In this document: piece after piece, positions 52,570-62,300 of the stretch | How the letters are laid out: each line of letters starts with the position of its first letter | Numbering within the stretch: position 1 is the first letter of the stretch | Assembly: GCF_029760955.1 (NCBI RefSeq) | Contig: NZ_CP121682.1 | Coordinates: forward strand, 2,976,001 to 3,040,000 | Reading direction: 5' to 3' | DNA: 64,000 nt | From: Streptomyces cathayae | GTDB lineage: Bacteria; Actinomycetota; Actinomycetes; Streptomycetales; Streptomycetaceae | Notes under the pieces: generated by a model | The model's database searches: none | Seen by the model: the letters and a program-made list of their open reading frames with translations, nothing else | Told to the model about the DNA's origin: nothing | Translations under genes and position numbers: made by a program

Positions 52570-54243
52570 TTACTCTGTGTCGATATCGGCCTCCCCGACC
52601 TCCGTGTCCGCCGACTTGATGCCCAGGCTCTCGATGAACTGCCGCTCCCGCGCGGCCAGCTCGTGCTGGCGCGCAAGAATGAAGTCGGTAAACTCGTCGG
52701 CCTTGAGGTGCTCGATGGACGCGAGACTGACTCCGTGTGAGTCCAGGATGTCGGTCCTCCCCTCCTCTGCGAGTCTGATAAGCGCCTGCCGAATCGACAC
52801 GCCTGGCGGTGTCGTCATGACGATCCGGTTGGCGGGGCTGGACGCCCCTGGGACCCCACTCTGAGTGATGATGTGTCGATAGGTCTCGCTGTGTGCCGTC
52901 GCAAACTGCTCCAGTACGTTGGCGGTGCCGCCGTCGAGGTTCTTCCGCTCCGGGAACGTCTGCAGATCCCAGAGGAGGTAGGCGCGCACGCGCGCGCTGC
53001 GCAGGTCGAAGCGCTCGGGGAAGGAACGGGCCCGCTCACCGGAGTAGCTGAGCCCGCCCTTGCCCCGGGCGAAAGCCTTCATCTCCATGATGAAGTTCCG
53101 GACCTGGGTGGTGGTGGACCCGGCGAAGGTGCCCGCCAGCGACGTTGTCCAGAACCAGTTCCGGAGCTTGACCCGCTGCTCCGCTTCGACCTTGCCGGAG
53201 AAGTGGAAGAAGACGGCGAGCAGCATGATCTGGATGTTGTAGGGAACCAAGCGGGCCAGCGGGACTCGGACCTCGTTCTGCAGGAACTCGACTACCTGCT
53301 GGAGGGTCAGGTCTGTGTCCGTCACTGCGGTCATGAGCTGGCCCTGTACCTTGCGGGCCATCGTCTCCCAGGATGTGTCCCGCTGCACGTCCTCCTCGCC
53401 GGACAGCGCAAGGACGGTCTGAAAGATCGTCATGATCGGGATCTCGCCGAAGCCAGAAGCGGCGACCCGTCCCTTGATCTCCTCCATCTTGTCGCTGAGC
53501 GTCTCCGAGCCGATGGTCCCGTAGGTCAGAGCGGAAACCATCTGGTCGGGACGCATCTTCTGGCCACTACTGTTGATCCTGGAAAAGACCTCGATGGCCT
53601 GCTGGAGAGTGCCGCCCTCCATACGCACCACGGAGACCTTGTAGTTTTTCACCCGCTTCGCGATGCGCTCGCTCTCCGTGGTGAGGCGGTCGGCCTCCTC
53701 ACGAGAGGCGGAGACATCGGACAGCTTCCGTGCGTATTCGAGGAAGTCCAGAGTCCCCAGCACGGACCGCATAGGCAGGAAGTGGCTGGGCACCTCCTCG
53801 CCACTCTTCCAGTGGCGGTAACGCAAGCCGTCGTGTTCCGACCGGACGAGCGGCCGGTAGACCCACCACATCCAGTCCTCCTGCCGCGTGGACCGCGGAG
53901 CGTCAGCTGAGCGGTGGAGCACGCCGAAGAGCGTCGAGAGCCGCTGATGACCGTCCAGCACATAGGCGACCTTCGCCCCCCCTGGTGCCGGCGGAATTCT
54001 GCGCCCACCAATGGTGTCGAGGCTTTCGAGCGGCATGGTGGTCTCCCAGATGAGCAGGCTTCCCATCGGATAGCCGCGCTCCATGCTGTCGAAGAGCTGA
54101 AGCATCTGCTCGGGGCGCCACAGGAAAGGGCGCTGGAACTTCGGCACCCGCAGCTCGCCCTGTGAAATCCGCTCCAGCACCTGCTCCAGGAAATGGACCT
54201 CCGGCACCACCGAGATATCCTTAACCACCTCGACATCTCCCAT
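52570..54243 (-). CDS. DUF262 (GmrSD N-terminal-like) protein of a putative defence operon
   Basis: 557 residues. The DUF262 domain fills the N-terminal half: RVPKFQRPFLWRPEQMLQLF (about 33-52) and YVLDGHQRLSTLFGVL (about 94-109), the nucleotide-binding/hydrolysing DGxQR motif of the ParB/Srx-like fold, followed by VFSRINSSGQKMRPDQM. The C-terminal half is helical (RNWFWTTSLAGTFAGSTTTQ), without a clear HNH or DUF1524 nuclease motif. DUF262 is found in GmrSD, SspE and BrxU defence enzymes, where it controls DNA cleavage. Its ATG is 2 bp after the stop of the TOPRIM-like gene, third in the operon. Confidence 0.85.
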   Translation of the reverse strand: MGDVEVVKDISVVPEVHFLEQVLERISQGELRVPKFQRPFLWRPEQMLQLFDSMERGYPMGSLLIWETTMPLESLDTIGGRRIPPAPGGAKVAYVLDGHQRLSTLFGVLHRSADAPRSTRQEDWMWWVYRPLVRSEHDGLRYRHWKSGEEVPSHFLPMRSVLGTLDFLEYARKLSDVSASREEADRLTTESERIAKRVKNYKVSVVRMEGGTLQQAIEVFSRINSSGQKMRPDQMVSALTYGTIGSETLSDKMEEIKGRVAASGFGEIPIMTIFQTVLALSGEEDVQRDTSWETMARKVQGQLMTAVTDTDLTLQQVVEFLQNEVRVPLARLVPYNIQIMLLAVFFHFSGKVEAEQRVKLRNWFWTTSLAGTFAGSTTTQVRNFIMEMKAFARGKGGLSYSGERARSFPERFDLRSARVRAYLLWDLQTFPERKNLDGGTANVLEQFATAHSETYRHIITQSGVPGASSPANRIVMTTPPGVSIRQALIRLAEEGRTDILDSHGVSLASIEHLKADEFTDFILARQHELAARERQFIESLGIKSADTEVGEADIDTE

Positions 54244-54245
54244 GC

Positions 54246-55271
54246 TCAGATCACGCCCCGAATCGTCTCGAACATCGATTGCAATTCCTGCTTCGCTCCG
54301 GGTCCCAGGCCATCCAGGTCCCGATCCGATATGCCGCCGCGCATCACCTCTTGCAGGAACAGATCCGGCAAGTCCGTCCCGAATCCATCCTGGAGGGTGA
54401 TGAGATCCTGCTCCGCCACTTCTTCGTACAGATCACCGTGGCGCGTGGGAATGACGTAGGTCGCCCCCACCTTCCCGGAATGCCACCCCTTCCTGTCGGG
54501 GCCCTTCTGCGGTTTCCCTTTGAATCCATGCTTCATGTCGAAGTGGGCGCGCTGCTCGGTCGAGAAGTTTTTGAGGGACTCCAGGCGCTTGGCCATGGAG
54601 GACATTCCTACGGTCTTCTTCGGCTGGCGGGCCAGGACCCGGTTGGGAATGTAGTTCTCCATCTCCCGGAAGCTGAGGACGTGCGAATTGACGCCTTCGC
54701 GGGCCGCGACTTCAGCCTTCTCATGATTGGCGGTCCGGTCCGTGGGGTGGAAACTGTCACTGTCGATGACTAGGACCACACGCTTGGTCCTGGAGAACTG
54801 CGCGGCCTGATCGACGGCATGCCGAGTCGCGCCGTCCTTGCCGCCTCCGTTGTACACACCGAGGCGGCTGTCTTCCTTGGCGTCGACGACGTCCTCGCAG
54901 CCCAACAGGCGCGCGAGCGCCTCGATCATCTGCCAGTCGTAGATCGCGTTCTCCACGACCAGCACAGCTGGCCGCTCCAAGTCGCGGATGTCTGCTGCCA
55001 GCGTCTCGCCAGTCACCCTGACCACGCCGGTGGTACCCCCGTGCGGCGCCCAAGCCTGAGCCATGCTCGCCTTCTGCGCGAGCAGCAGGTAGATCTGCGC
55101 CAGGACCGGGACGTGACGCTCCAGGAACGCATGGACGGCCTCCACATCACGGGGGGAGATCACCCACTCATGCCGCGCCTCCCTGAAGAACGCGATCAGC
55201 TTCAATATGAGCTCTGCGTTTTCGTCACCCTGACGGTCTGTCAGCAGCTCGACCGGAATCTCAACGCGCAT
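54246..55271 (-). CDS. TOPRIM/DUF4435-like protein, putative defence effector
   Basis: 341 residues from the ATG giving MRVEIPVELL, which overlaps the ATPase gene by 11 bp. Residues 1-95 are helical. A TOPRIM-type core follows: VLVVENAIYDWQMIEAL (Glu107), then VVLVIDSDSFHP (Asp170 and Asp172) and SFREMENYIPNRV (Glu203/Glu205), which matches the Glu/DxD pattern of OLD and DUF4435 nucleases. The C-terminal part is basic (MKHGFKGKPQKGPDRKGWHS). In PARIS systems a DUF4435 TOPRIM effector (AriB) is held by an AAA15 ATPase (AriA) until phage triggers release; the gene order here is similar. I did not verify homology to AriB. Confidence 0.72.
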   Translation of the reverse strand: MRVEIPVELLTDRQGDENAELILKLIAFFREARHEWVISPRDVEAVHAFLERHVPVLAQIYLLLAQKASMAQAWAPHGGTTGVVRVTGETLAADIRDLERPAVLVVENAIYDWQMIEALARLLGCEDVVDAKEDSRLGVYNGGGKDGATRHAVDQAAQFSRTKRVVLVIDSDSFHPTDRTANHEKAEVAAREGVNSHVLSFREMENYIPNRVLARQPKKTVGMSSMAKRLESLKNFSTEQRAHFDMKHGFKGKPQKGPDRKGWHSGKVGATYVIPTRHGDLYEEVAEQDLITLQDGFGTDLPDLFLQEVMRGGISDRDLDGLGPGAKQELQSMFETIRGVI

Positions 55272-56523
55272 CGTTGATCCGATTCGCCTGCGCGTCCGCG
55301 AGGGCGCGAACCTCCTCAAAGTCCTCTGCGAAGACTCCCCGCGGCCAGTAGTCGAGGTTGCCGAGGGCATCCACTTCGATCTTTCGCAGGGTAGCGGCCC
55401 CCTCGGTCTGCTCGACGAAGTAGATCTTCACGTCTTCCGGCGCCAGCTTCCGCTCCGCAACCCGTCGACGCAGCCTGAGGAGGAAGTTCTCGCTGTGCGT
55501 CTCCACCAGGAAGCGCACCTGCGACTCCTGCACGGCGTCAACATAGAGATCGGCGATCGCGGCGTGCGCCGAAGGATGGAGATGGAGTTCGGGCTCCTCC
55601 ACGATCTCGATCACAGGTCCGGCAGGCGACTCCACGCGGTCTGCGGCTCGCTGGATGACTATCGGCAGGAACTGGACCACACCGGTGCCGACGTCATCGA
55701 TGTGGACGAGGAGATCGGGGTCGCGCAAGGAACGCAGCTTGGGGATGTACATCCCGGAGCCGACATCGGTGACTTCGAGGCGCCAGCCAGGCAAGATGCT
55801 TTCCAGCAGAGTGTTCGCCTCACGGCCGATCAGACCGCGCCCGTACATCTCATCCGCGGCGAGTACGCCGAGGGCCCTCTCCCCCCTGTAGCCGACGCTG
55901 CCCAGGGTTCTGACCGGAGACCGGAAGAAGCGCTCCGGACTCTTCCTGAACGGACCCAGATACCGGATCTCGTCAAGGCCTTCCCGAATCAGCCCGGTGA
56001 CTCCGCAGACACCGCCGACGGAGTCCGGCCAGTCGGCCGGATCGGGCAGCAGCCCGCTAAATCCAACTTTGCCCTCATGGCCGTCGATAAGATAAGCGCG
56101 CTTCTCGGGAGAGTAGGCGTCGATGCCGGGAATCCAGGAGATGTTCGCGACCTCCGACCCGCAGGATATCTCCAACGAGGAAACCAGCTGCATTCCCTGG
56201 TTGGCGATGTTCTGGACCTCGGCGGTGGCACTGACGACCTCGCCACCCTCGATGCCGATCGATGCGCCCAGGCGAATGTGCCCATGGGGTGACGAGCCGT
56301 GGATCAGATCGGCGAACGAGGGAGTGAAGCCCTGAACCAGCTCCAGGTCCAGAGGATACGAGGAGTCGCCGCGGATACCGATGGACAGAAGCGGGAGCGC
56401 TCGCACGACAGCGCTCTTGCCGGAATTATTCCGACCCAGCACGATGGTAATCTTGCCGAGCTCCACCTCCTGCTTCTCTCTGAAGCAGCGATAGTTCTCC
56501 AGCGAGAACCTCTCCAACGACAC
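55261..56523 (-). CDS. ABC-type AAA ATPase with DUF3696-like end, putative defence sensor
   Basis: 420 residues. Walker A VLGRNNSGKSAVVRAL (about 28-43) directly after the ENYRCFREKQEVELG start typical of OLD/AAA15/RecF-like ATPases; Walker B VIEIVEEPELHLHPSAHAAI; His-switch FLVETHSENFLLRLRRRV. The end (IYFVEQTEGAATLRKIEVDA then YWPRGVFAEDF) is like the DUF3696 C-terminus. It is the first gene of the three-gene unit and probably the sensor and scaffold, as AriA is in PARIS or the ATPase half is in OLD-type systems. A two- or three-protein complex is inferred from coupled starts. Confidence 0.85.
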   Translation of the reverse strand: MSLERFSLENYRCFREKQEVELGKITIVLGRNNSGKSAVVRALPLLSIGIRGDSSYPLDLELVQGFTPSFADLIHGSSPHGHIRLGASIGIEGGEVVSATAEVQNIANQGMQLVSSLEISCGSEVANISWIPGIDAYSPEKRAYLIDGHEGKVGFSGLLPDPADWPDSVGGVCGVTGLIREGLDEIRYLGPFRKSPERFFRSPVRTLGSVGYRGERALGVLAADEMYGRGLIGREANTLLESILPGWRLEVTDVGSGMYIPKLRSLRDPDLLVHIDDVGTGVVQFLPIVIQRAADRVESPAGPVIEIVEEPELHLHPSAHAAIADLYVDAVQESQVRFLVETHSENFLLRLRRRVAERKLAPEDVKIYFVEQTEGAATLRKIEVDALGNLDYWPRGVFAEDFEEVRALADAQANRINDAR

Positions 56524-56659
56524 CTGGGCTCCGTTCCCTCACACCACGTCCAGCGCACGCCGCCCCGACGACGCGTCGGCGTAGCTGCGGCAATACTCTC
56601 AGACGCCGGAAGCCCGGCACCCGAGTTTCGCTCTTCCCGCTGCGCAGATGCCCGACGTC

Positions 56660-56805
56660 TGCCTCGGAATTCCAACCAGCAGGACGGGCACGTTCCGCTC
56701 GCGCGCCTGCGGGAAGGCCTCGTCCGACCAGGGCCACCAGTCGACGGGGTTGTCGGCGTGCTGAAGGAGGTACGGGGACGTCTCGTGGGCCGGTCGGTTC
56801 GCCAT
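56660..56805 (-). pseudogene. DUF255 gene 5' fragment
   Basis: ATG at 56805 starts [20 protein letters not shown] then [20 protein letters not shown] and VLLVG, the unmistakable N-terminus of the DUF255 family, after which homology stops just before the position of the CHWCH motif. It has normal GC-rich Streptomyces codons, unlike the AT-rich first codons of the intact gene at 52100. The simplest reading is that this is the displaced original 5' end of the intact gene, or the relic of a second copy. Confidence 0.8.
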
Positions 56806-56824
56806 GTGCTCCATCCTGCCGTCG

Positions 56825-56847
56825 CCGAGACCGTAGCCAGGTCTCGG
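56825..56847 (-). ncRNA. Terminal hairpin, possible right end/guide-RNA scaffold of the IS607 element
   Basis: CCGAGACC (56825-56832) and GGTCTCGG (56840-56847) form a perfect 8-bp stem with a 7-base loop, 36 bp after the TnpB stop (minus strand). In IS605/IS607 elements the 3' end of tnpB and the right end are transcribed as the omega RNA, with the guide just outside the element. If this holds, the guide would read into the DUF255 fragment at 56805. The extent of the RNA cannot be set from sequence. Confidence 0.4.
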
Positions 56848-56882
56848 CCTTCCGGGCATTTCGTCCAGGAAGGTCCGTCTCG

Positions 56883-58340
56883 TCACCAGAGCGTCAGGGG
56901 CTCGGCTTGAGTACGGTCTCTCGCTTCCGTCTGCCGCTGCTGCGGCAGGGTTGCGCCACCTGCCCGCCCCGTCACCGTCTCGCGACGGGTGCGGGTGGCG
57001 CGGGTCTTCTGGTCGGCTCCACGAGGCTTCGACACCGCCGGGGCGGTGTCCTGGTCTCCGGCCACTCCGGTACCAGTCACGCAGGCCGTCGCGAGGGCGG
57101 CGAGGTTGAGTGCGGCGTTGTCGTCCCGGTCGATGACCAGGCCACAGGCGTCGCACTCATAGCTCCGCACGTGCAGCGGCAGCTTGGCTTTCACCGCGCC
57201 GCACCCGGAACAGGTCTTGGAGGAGGGGTACCAGCGGTCGGCCACCACGAGGCGGGTGGCGTGGCGCCGGCGGGTCTTGTACGTGAGCTGTCGGCGGATC
57301 TCGCCGAATCCGGCGTCGGCGATCCTACGGGCCAGACGCCGGTTGCGGAGCATCCCGGCGACGTTCAGGTCCTCCACCACCACGGTGCCGTACTCGGCGG
57401 CCACGCTGGTGGTGAGCTTGTGCAGGGCGTCCGCGCGGAGGTTCGCCACGCGGTGGTGGACCTTGTTGCGCTGGGCGTTGGCCTTCTCCCACCGCTTCGA
57501 CGGCTGCCGTCCGGTGCGCCGGTCGGGGCCCTGGCGTCGGGACACGATCCGAGACGCACGGCGCAGCTGCCTGCGTGCGGTGTCGTAGTGCCCGAGGTTG
57601 GGGACCTGCCGGATCTCGCCCGTCGAGTCGGCCATGACCGCGAGGGTCTTCACCCCGAGGTCGATGCCGACGGCCACGTCCGGGCGTGCCACGCGTTCGA
57701 GGTCGCGCTTGACCTCGGCCTGGAAGGACACGAACCAGCGTCCCCGCTCGTGCCGCACCGTCGCGGACAGGATCCGGGCCGTTGCGGCCTGGACGCGGTC
57801 GAGGAGCTTCACTGTGCATTCGTGGGTGCGGACCGTGCCCAGGCGGGGCAGCGTGACGTGCCGGCCGTCGGTGTCCACGCGGATCGTGCCGGTGGTGAAC
57901 CGGCAGGACAGACGTGCCTTCCGCTTCGACCTGAACCGCGGCATACCCATCGCACGGCCACGGCGCTTGCCCCGCTTCGACTTGGCGTAGTTGTCGAACG
58001 CGGCCGACGCGTTCGCGAGGCCGGTGGAGTACGCCTCCTTCGAGTTCTCCTCCCACCAGGCCGCGAACCGTGGGTCGGTGTGCTTGGTCTCGTTGAACGC
58101 CTTCCGCAGGACGGGCAGCGACCACGGCCGCCATTTTGTCAGCTGCTCCTCGGCGACGCCGTAGGACTCCTCCGCGCGGCGCTGCCACCACGACGCCTCG
58201 ACCCAGCCGACGGCCCAGTTGTAGGCGGCCCGCGCGGCACCGCAGTGCGAACGCAGCGCGGCGTCCTGGGTGACGTTCGGGTCGAGTGCGAACCGGAACG
58301 CCTGCACGGCGAACCCGGGCTGCGGCCGGAACTTCTTCAC
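56883..58340 (-). CDS. tnpB: TnpB, RNA-guided nuclease of an IS607-type element
   Basis: 485 residues from the GTG giving [10 protein letters not shown], overlapping the recombinase stop (GTGA). OrfB N-terminal helical and wedge parts ([34 protein letters not shown]) lead to a RuvC-like domain. Its acidic residues are in [17 protein letters not shown] (Asp227), [12 protein letters not shown] (Glu323) and [14 protein letters not shown], with the zinc ribbon CSGCG and CDACG. All catalytic positions are intact, so it should be an active omega-RNA-guided DNA nuclease. The Arg/Gln-rich tail is typical of actinobacterial copies. Confidence 0.93.
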   Translation of the reverse strand: MKKFRPQPGFAVQAFRFALDPNVTQDAALRSHCGAARAAYNWAVGWVEASWWQRRAEESYGVAEEQLTKWRPWSLPVLRKAFNETKHTDPRFAAWWEENSKEAYSTGLANASAAFDNYAKSKRGKRRGRAMGMPRFRSKRKARLSCRFTTGTIRVDTDGRHVTLPRLGTVRTHECTVKLLDRVQAATARILSATVRHERGRWFVSFQAEVKRDLERVARPDVAVGIDLGVKTLAVMADSTGEIRQVPNLGHYDTARRQLRRASRIVSRRQGPDRRTGRQPSKRWEKANAQRNKVHHRVANLRADALHKLTTSVAAEYGTVVVEDLNVAGMLRNRRLARRIADAGFGEIRRQLTYKTRRRHATRLVVADRWYPSSKTCSGCGAVKAKLPLHVRSYECDACGLVIDRDDNAALNLAALATACVTGTGVAGDQDTAPAVSKPRGADQKTRATRTRRETVTGRAGGATLPQQRQTEARDRTQAEPLTLW

Positions 58341-58930
58341 TCGGCGGCCTCGTCGGCCTCGTCGGTCGCCACGGCCACCGCGCGGGCGGCGCGGTTCTTC
58401 GCCGCCCGCCGCCCGTACAGGCGGGCGCACATGGAGGTGAGCACCTCGGTGATGTCCCGTACCAGGTCATCGGTGGTCTCGGTGGGGTCGAGGACGACCA
58501 GGCGCCGCCCGGACGCCGACAAGACGGCTTCGAGATGCTCGACGCCGAACCGGGCCAGCCGGTCCCGGTGCTCGACCACGATCACCGCCGTCTGCGGGTC
58601 GGACAGCAGGCGGTGCAGCTTGCGGCGCCGCCCGTCCAGCCCCGAGCCGACCTCGGTGACGACCTCGGCGACGGCCAGGCCGAGCCCGTTCGCGCCGGCC
58701 ACGACCCGGGCCGCCTGCCGCTCAAGGTCGGCTTTCTGGTCGGTGGACGACACGCGGCAGTACGCCACCACCCGCCCCGAGGCCACCGAGACGGCCGGAG
58801 CGAGCTCAGTGACCAACCATGTTCCGGACGGCGCCTGGCGGACCGGAACGGGCATCTTCCCGTCCTTCACCCACCGCCAGGCGGTCTGGTAGCTCACGCC
58901 CTGCTGCCGGGCCCACTCCGAAAGCTTCAC
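58337..58930 (-). CDS. tnpA: IS607-family serine recombinase (TnpA)
   Basis: 197 residues. N-terminal MerR-like helix-turn-helix (MKLSEWARQQGVSYQTAWRW) that binds the element ends, then the small resolvase domain with nucleophilic serine in VVAYCRVSSTDQKADLERQ and the following EVVTEVGSGLDGRRRKLHRL and VIVVEHRDRLARFGVEHLEA blocks. Length and order match IS607 TnpA. Start ATG at 58930 lies 25 bp inside the GACTAG repeats. Co-translated with tnpB. Confidence 0.94.
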   Translation of the reverse strand: MKLSEWARQQGVSYQTAWRWVKDGKMPVPVRQAPSGTWLVTELAPAVSVASGRVVAYCRVSSTDQKADLERQAARVVAGANGLGLAVAEVVTEVGSGLDGRRRKLHRLLSDPQTAVIVVEHRDRLARFGVEHLEAVLSASGRRLVVLDPTETTDDLVRDITEVLTSMCARLYGRRAAKNRAARAVAVATDEADEAAE

Positions 58931-58954
58931 AAGGCCAAGATATTCGACATCCGC

Positions 58955-58980
58955 GACTAGAGATGACTAGGAATGACTAG
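58955..58980. repeat. Three phased GACTAG repeats at the left end of the IS607 element
   Basis: GACTAG at 58955, 58965 and 58975, exactly 10 bp apart, then an A/T-rich GAAAATTTG stretch. Helically phased repeats beside the recombinase start are expected binding sites for the MerR-like domain. The remaining 58981-59348 holds no gene; its right end includes the leader of the STAND ATPase gene. Confidence 0.75.
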
Positions 58981-59348
58981 AAAATTTGTAGCAGCTTTCA
59001 CCCCTAGTAGCCTCGCGGAGGGGGTGTCACCGGCCTCCGGCGGGGCCCGGCGGCCCGGCGGGCGTCCGCCGATCGGGGCACGCCGGCACACCGGTACGCC
59101 GGCCTGTCCGCCCGCGGTCGGGGAGCGGGTCCACGGCGGCGGCCCGGCCGGCTCCCGGAAGCATCCGGTTCCTCTCCCCGCCCCGCCGCGCTCCCGGGTT
59201 TCGTCCTGTCTCCTCCTCTCCAAGAGGCTTTGTGCACAGGACACTTGGCCGACGCATAACCGGATGGGGTCTCGGGGATGGGTCGGAAGGGACCCGAGGA
59301 CTTCCGGGCACACCGGGGGCGACCGGGGCCGCCGGAGGGGGACGTGAC

Positions 59349-62300
59349 ATGCGGGACGGTCATCGTGCGGACGCGGAGCGGCTGTTGGCACGGGCTGTGG
59401 AGGAGGAGGTACGCCGGTCGGGCGGGCGTGCCGACGGGAAGGTGCTGCTCTCCCGGGCGCGCGGGGCGCTGGACGCGATCGCGCGGCCGGCGGCCGAGGA
59501 GTACGAGGCGTACACCCGCGCGCTGGACGAGGCGTCGGCCGGGCAGCTCACCCTCCGCCAGCGGTACGCCCGCGAGGGCGCCGGGACGCCGCTGCTGGTG
59601 GCCGGGGTGGCCGGGCTCACGGCCGTGGTCGCCGACCTCGCCCTCGGTACGGGGACCGGGACGGCGCTGGGCGCGGGCGTGGCCGTCGGCGTGGCCGGCG
59701 CGGCGGCGACCGTGGTGAAGGTGGTGGGCGCGCATGTGCCCGCCGCGCACCACCGGGCCGGCGCGGCGAGCCAGCCGGGCGGGCCGGAGCAGTTACGGCT
59801 GCAGTGGCTGACGGCGCTGGAGGTGCGGGGCATCCGGCCGTTCCTGGACCAGCAGCGGATGCTCGCCGCGTCCACGGGCTCCCGGCAGACGGGGCCGCGG
59901 CTGCGCGGCGCGGACAAGAGCGCGGCAGCCCGCGGGCGGAGTGTGCTGGAGCAGTCGTTCGGGCAACTGCCGGAGCCGGTGGGGCCGTTCGCCGGGCGGC
60001 GGCAGGAGATGGCGCGGATCCGGCAGTGGGTGCGGGCGGCGCGCGCGAGCACGGAGACACAGCCGACGGTGGTGGTGCTGCACGGGGAGCCCGGCAGCGG
60101 CCGGACCACCCTCGCGGTGCGCGCGACGCACGACCTGAAGGACTACTTCCGCGGCGCCTGCGTGGTCGATCTGCGCGCCGACAGCCCCGGTGAGCCGCCG
60201 CTGTCCACCCGGGACGCGCTGCTGCATCTGCTGAACCGGCTGGGGGCGCCCCGTGAGCAGCTGCTGTTCCGCGAGCGGTCCTCCCCCGACCAGCAGGTGA
60301 GACGGCTGAGCGAGCTGTACCACCAGCATGTGACGGGCATGCCGGTGACGGTCGTCCTCGACGACGCGGCCGATCCGCAGCAGGTCCGCACCCTGCTGCC
60401 GGAGCGGTCCGACAGTCTGGTCCTGGTGACCTCCCGCGCGCCGCTCGGCCTGCCCGACGACCTGCCGGCCCGGGTGCACCAGCTGCCGGTACGGGCCCTG
60501 GACGCGGCGGGCACCGGGGAACTGCTGGCCGCCGTCGCGCAGGACCCGTCGGTGACCGGCAGCGAGGCCGCCGACTCCGCCGACCGGGTCCGGGAACTGT
60601 GCGGCGGGCTGCCGCTGGCGCTGCGGATCGCCGGTTCCTCCCTGGGCCCGCGCTCCCCGCGCGCGCTCGCCGCCGACCTGGGCGCCTACGGCCCGGTGGG
60701 CCCGGTCGAGCGTGCCCTGTGGCTGCGCTACACCGACCAGCCGGAGCCGTTGCGGCGGCTGCTGCGCCGGCTGGCGCTGGCCGGCCGGGTGTCGCTGGGC
60801 GCCGCGGCGGCGGCCGCGTTGCTGGCCACCGACGAGGCCGAGGGGACCCGGCATCTTCAGGCGCTGGCCCGGGCCGGCCTGATCACCCCGGTGCGGTCCG
60901 GCCGGTACCGGCTGCACGACCTCGTACGCGCCTTCGCACTGGCCCGCCTCCTGGACGAGGAGGACCCGGCCGAGCGGACCGCGGCGCAGGAACGGCTGAT
61001 CGTGAACTACGCCGAGCTCGCCGACTCGGTGCTGCGGCTGGTCGACGGCAACATGTCGACCCGCTCGGACCGCTTCGGCCCGTACGGCTTCACCTCGCTG
61101 GACGAGGCGCTGCGCTGGCTGGACGACGAGTCGAGCTTCATCACGGCGGCGCTGCGGCACTCGGAGGGCGTGAACCAGGCGGCGGTGCTGAACCTCCTCG
61201 GCGCGCTGTGCGACTACTGCCTGCTCCGCGGCGACCTGTACCGCCTCGGTGAGATCAGCGAGCTGGCACAGACCGTGGACAAGGGGCTGCTGAGACGTTC
61301 GGTGCAGTGGCGCACGGGTATCGCGGCACGTCAGCTGGGTGAACTGGACACGGCGCGGACGACGCTGTCCTCGGTGGTCGACCTGTACCGGGAGACCCAT
61401 CACGACGCGGGGGCCGCGCGGGCGCTGACCTCCCTCGGCATCACGCTGCACCACCAGGGCAATCTGACGGAGGCGTCGGCGAGGCTGCGGGAGGCGATGG
61501 ACCTGCAGTCCGCGCCCCAGCTGGCCGCCGACCGGGCGTGGACGATGCACGCGCTGGGCGCGGTGGAACGCGACCGCGCCCGGCTGTCCGAGGCGCTGGA
61601 CCTGCTCACCGAGTCGCTGGTGCTGCACCGCGCGGGCGAGTCCGTGCACGGTCAGGCCTGGGCGCACTTCCAGCTCGGGCAGCTGAGGCTGCGCACGGGG
61701 GACGTCCCGCACGCCGAGTCCGAGCTGCGCGAGGCGCTCGAGCTGTACGGCCGTACCCGGGACGCCCGGGGCGAGGCGTGGGCGCTGACCCAGCTGGCCC
61801 GGGCCCGGCTGCTCGCCGGGGACGCCTCCCCGGCGGTGGAGGAGCTGCGGCAGGCCGCCGCCCGGCACCGGGACAACGAGGACGCGCGCGGGGAGGCGTG
61901 GACGCTGTACTACCTGGGCCAGGCGCTGGAGGAGACCGGGGACCTGGACCGGGCGGTGCGCGAGCTGGAGCGGTCCCGCACCATGTTCTCCCGGATGCGG
62001 GACGTCTACGGGCTGGCCTGCGCCCGGCACCATTCGGCCCGGGTGACCCGCGATCAGCGGGCCGCGCGGACCGGTTCGCTGCGCAACTCGGGCTTCGCCC
62101 GTCAGCTGCTGGTCGACGCCCGCGCGGACTTCCAGCGGATCGGGGTGGCCCACGGCGAGGCGTGGACGTGCCTGGAGCTGGCGGTCGTCGACGCGGGCAA
62201 CGCCCGCACCCAGCAGGCGCTGGCCCTGTGCGACGAGGCGACGGCGCTGTTCGCGTCCTACGGGGACCGGCGCGGCGAGGACTGGGCCCGGTTCCTGCGC

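Larger units (their letters stand above)
52026..56748. repeat. 21-bp direct repeats bounding a 4.7-kb cassette
   Basis: The 21 bases at 52026-52046 recur identically and in the same orientation at 56728-56748. Both encode, on the minus strand, the PVDWWPW region of the DUF255 N-terminus. Between them lie the gene-poor 52101-52569 and the three-gene ATPase/TOPRIM/DUF262 operon. Flanking DUF255 codons differ between the copies, so this is not a simple recent duplication. The repeats look like attachment or recombination sites; no integrase is seen between them. Confidence 0.7.
56825..58980 (-). mobile_element. IS607-type element with serine recombinase and TnpB
   Basis: A minus-strand unit of recombinase gene, TnpB gene, an upstream end with three phased GACTAG repeats (58955-58980) and a downstream end with a perfect hairpin (56825-56847). 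Both proteins look complete. Boundaries are estimates: IS607 elements have no inverted repeats or target duplication, so the ends cannot be fixed by eye. It abuts the DUF255 5' fragment, so its insertion may have followed that of the defence cassette. Confidence 0.82.

Noticed and set aside
56883..58340. Could the TnpB be a Cas12-type CRISPR nuclease?
   Set aside because: No CRISPR array is present, its size and zinc ribbon are those of TnpB, and it is fused by overlap to an IS607 recombinase.
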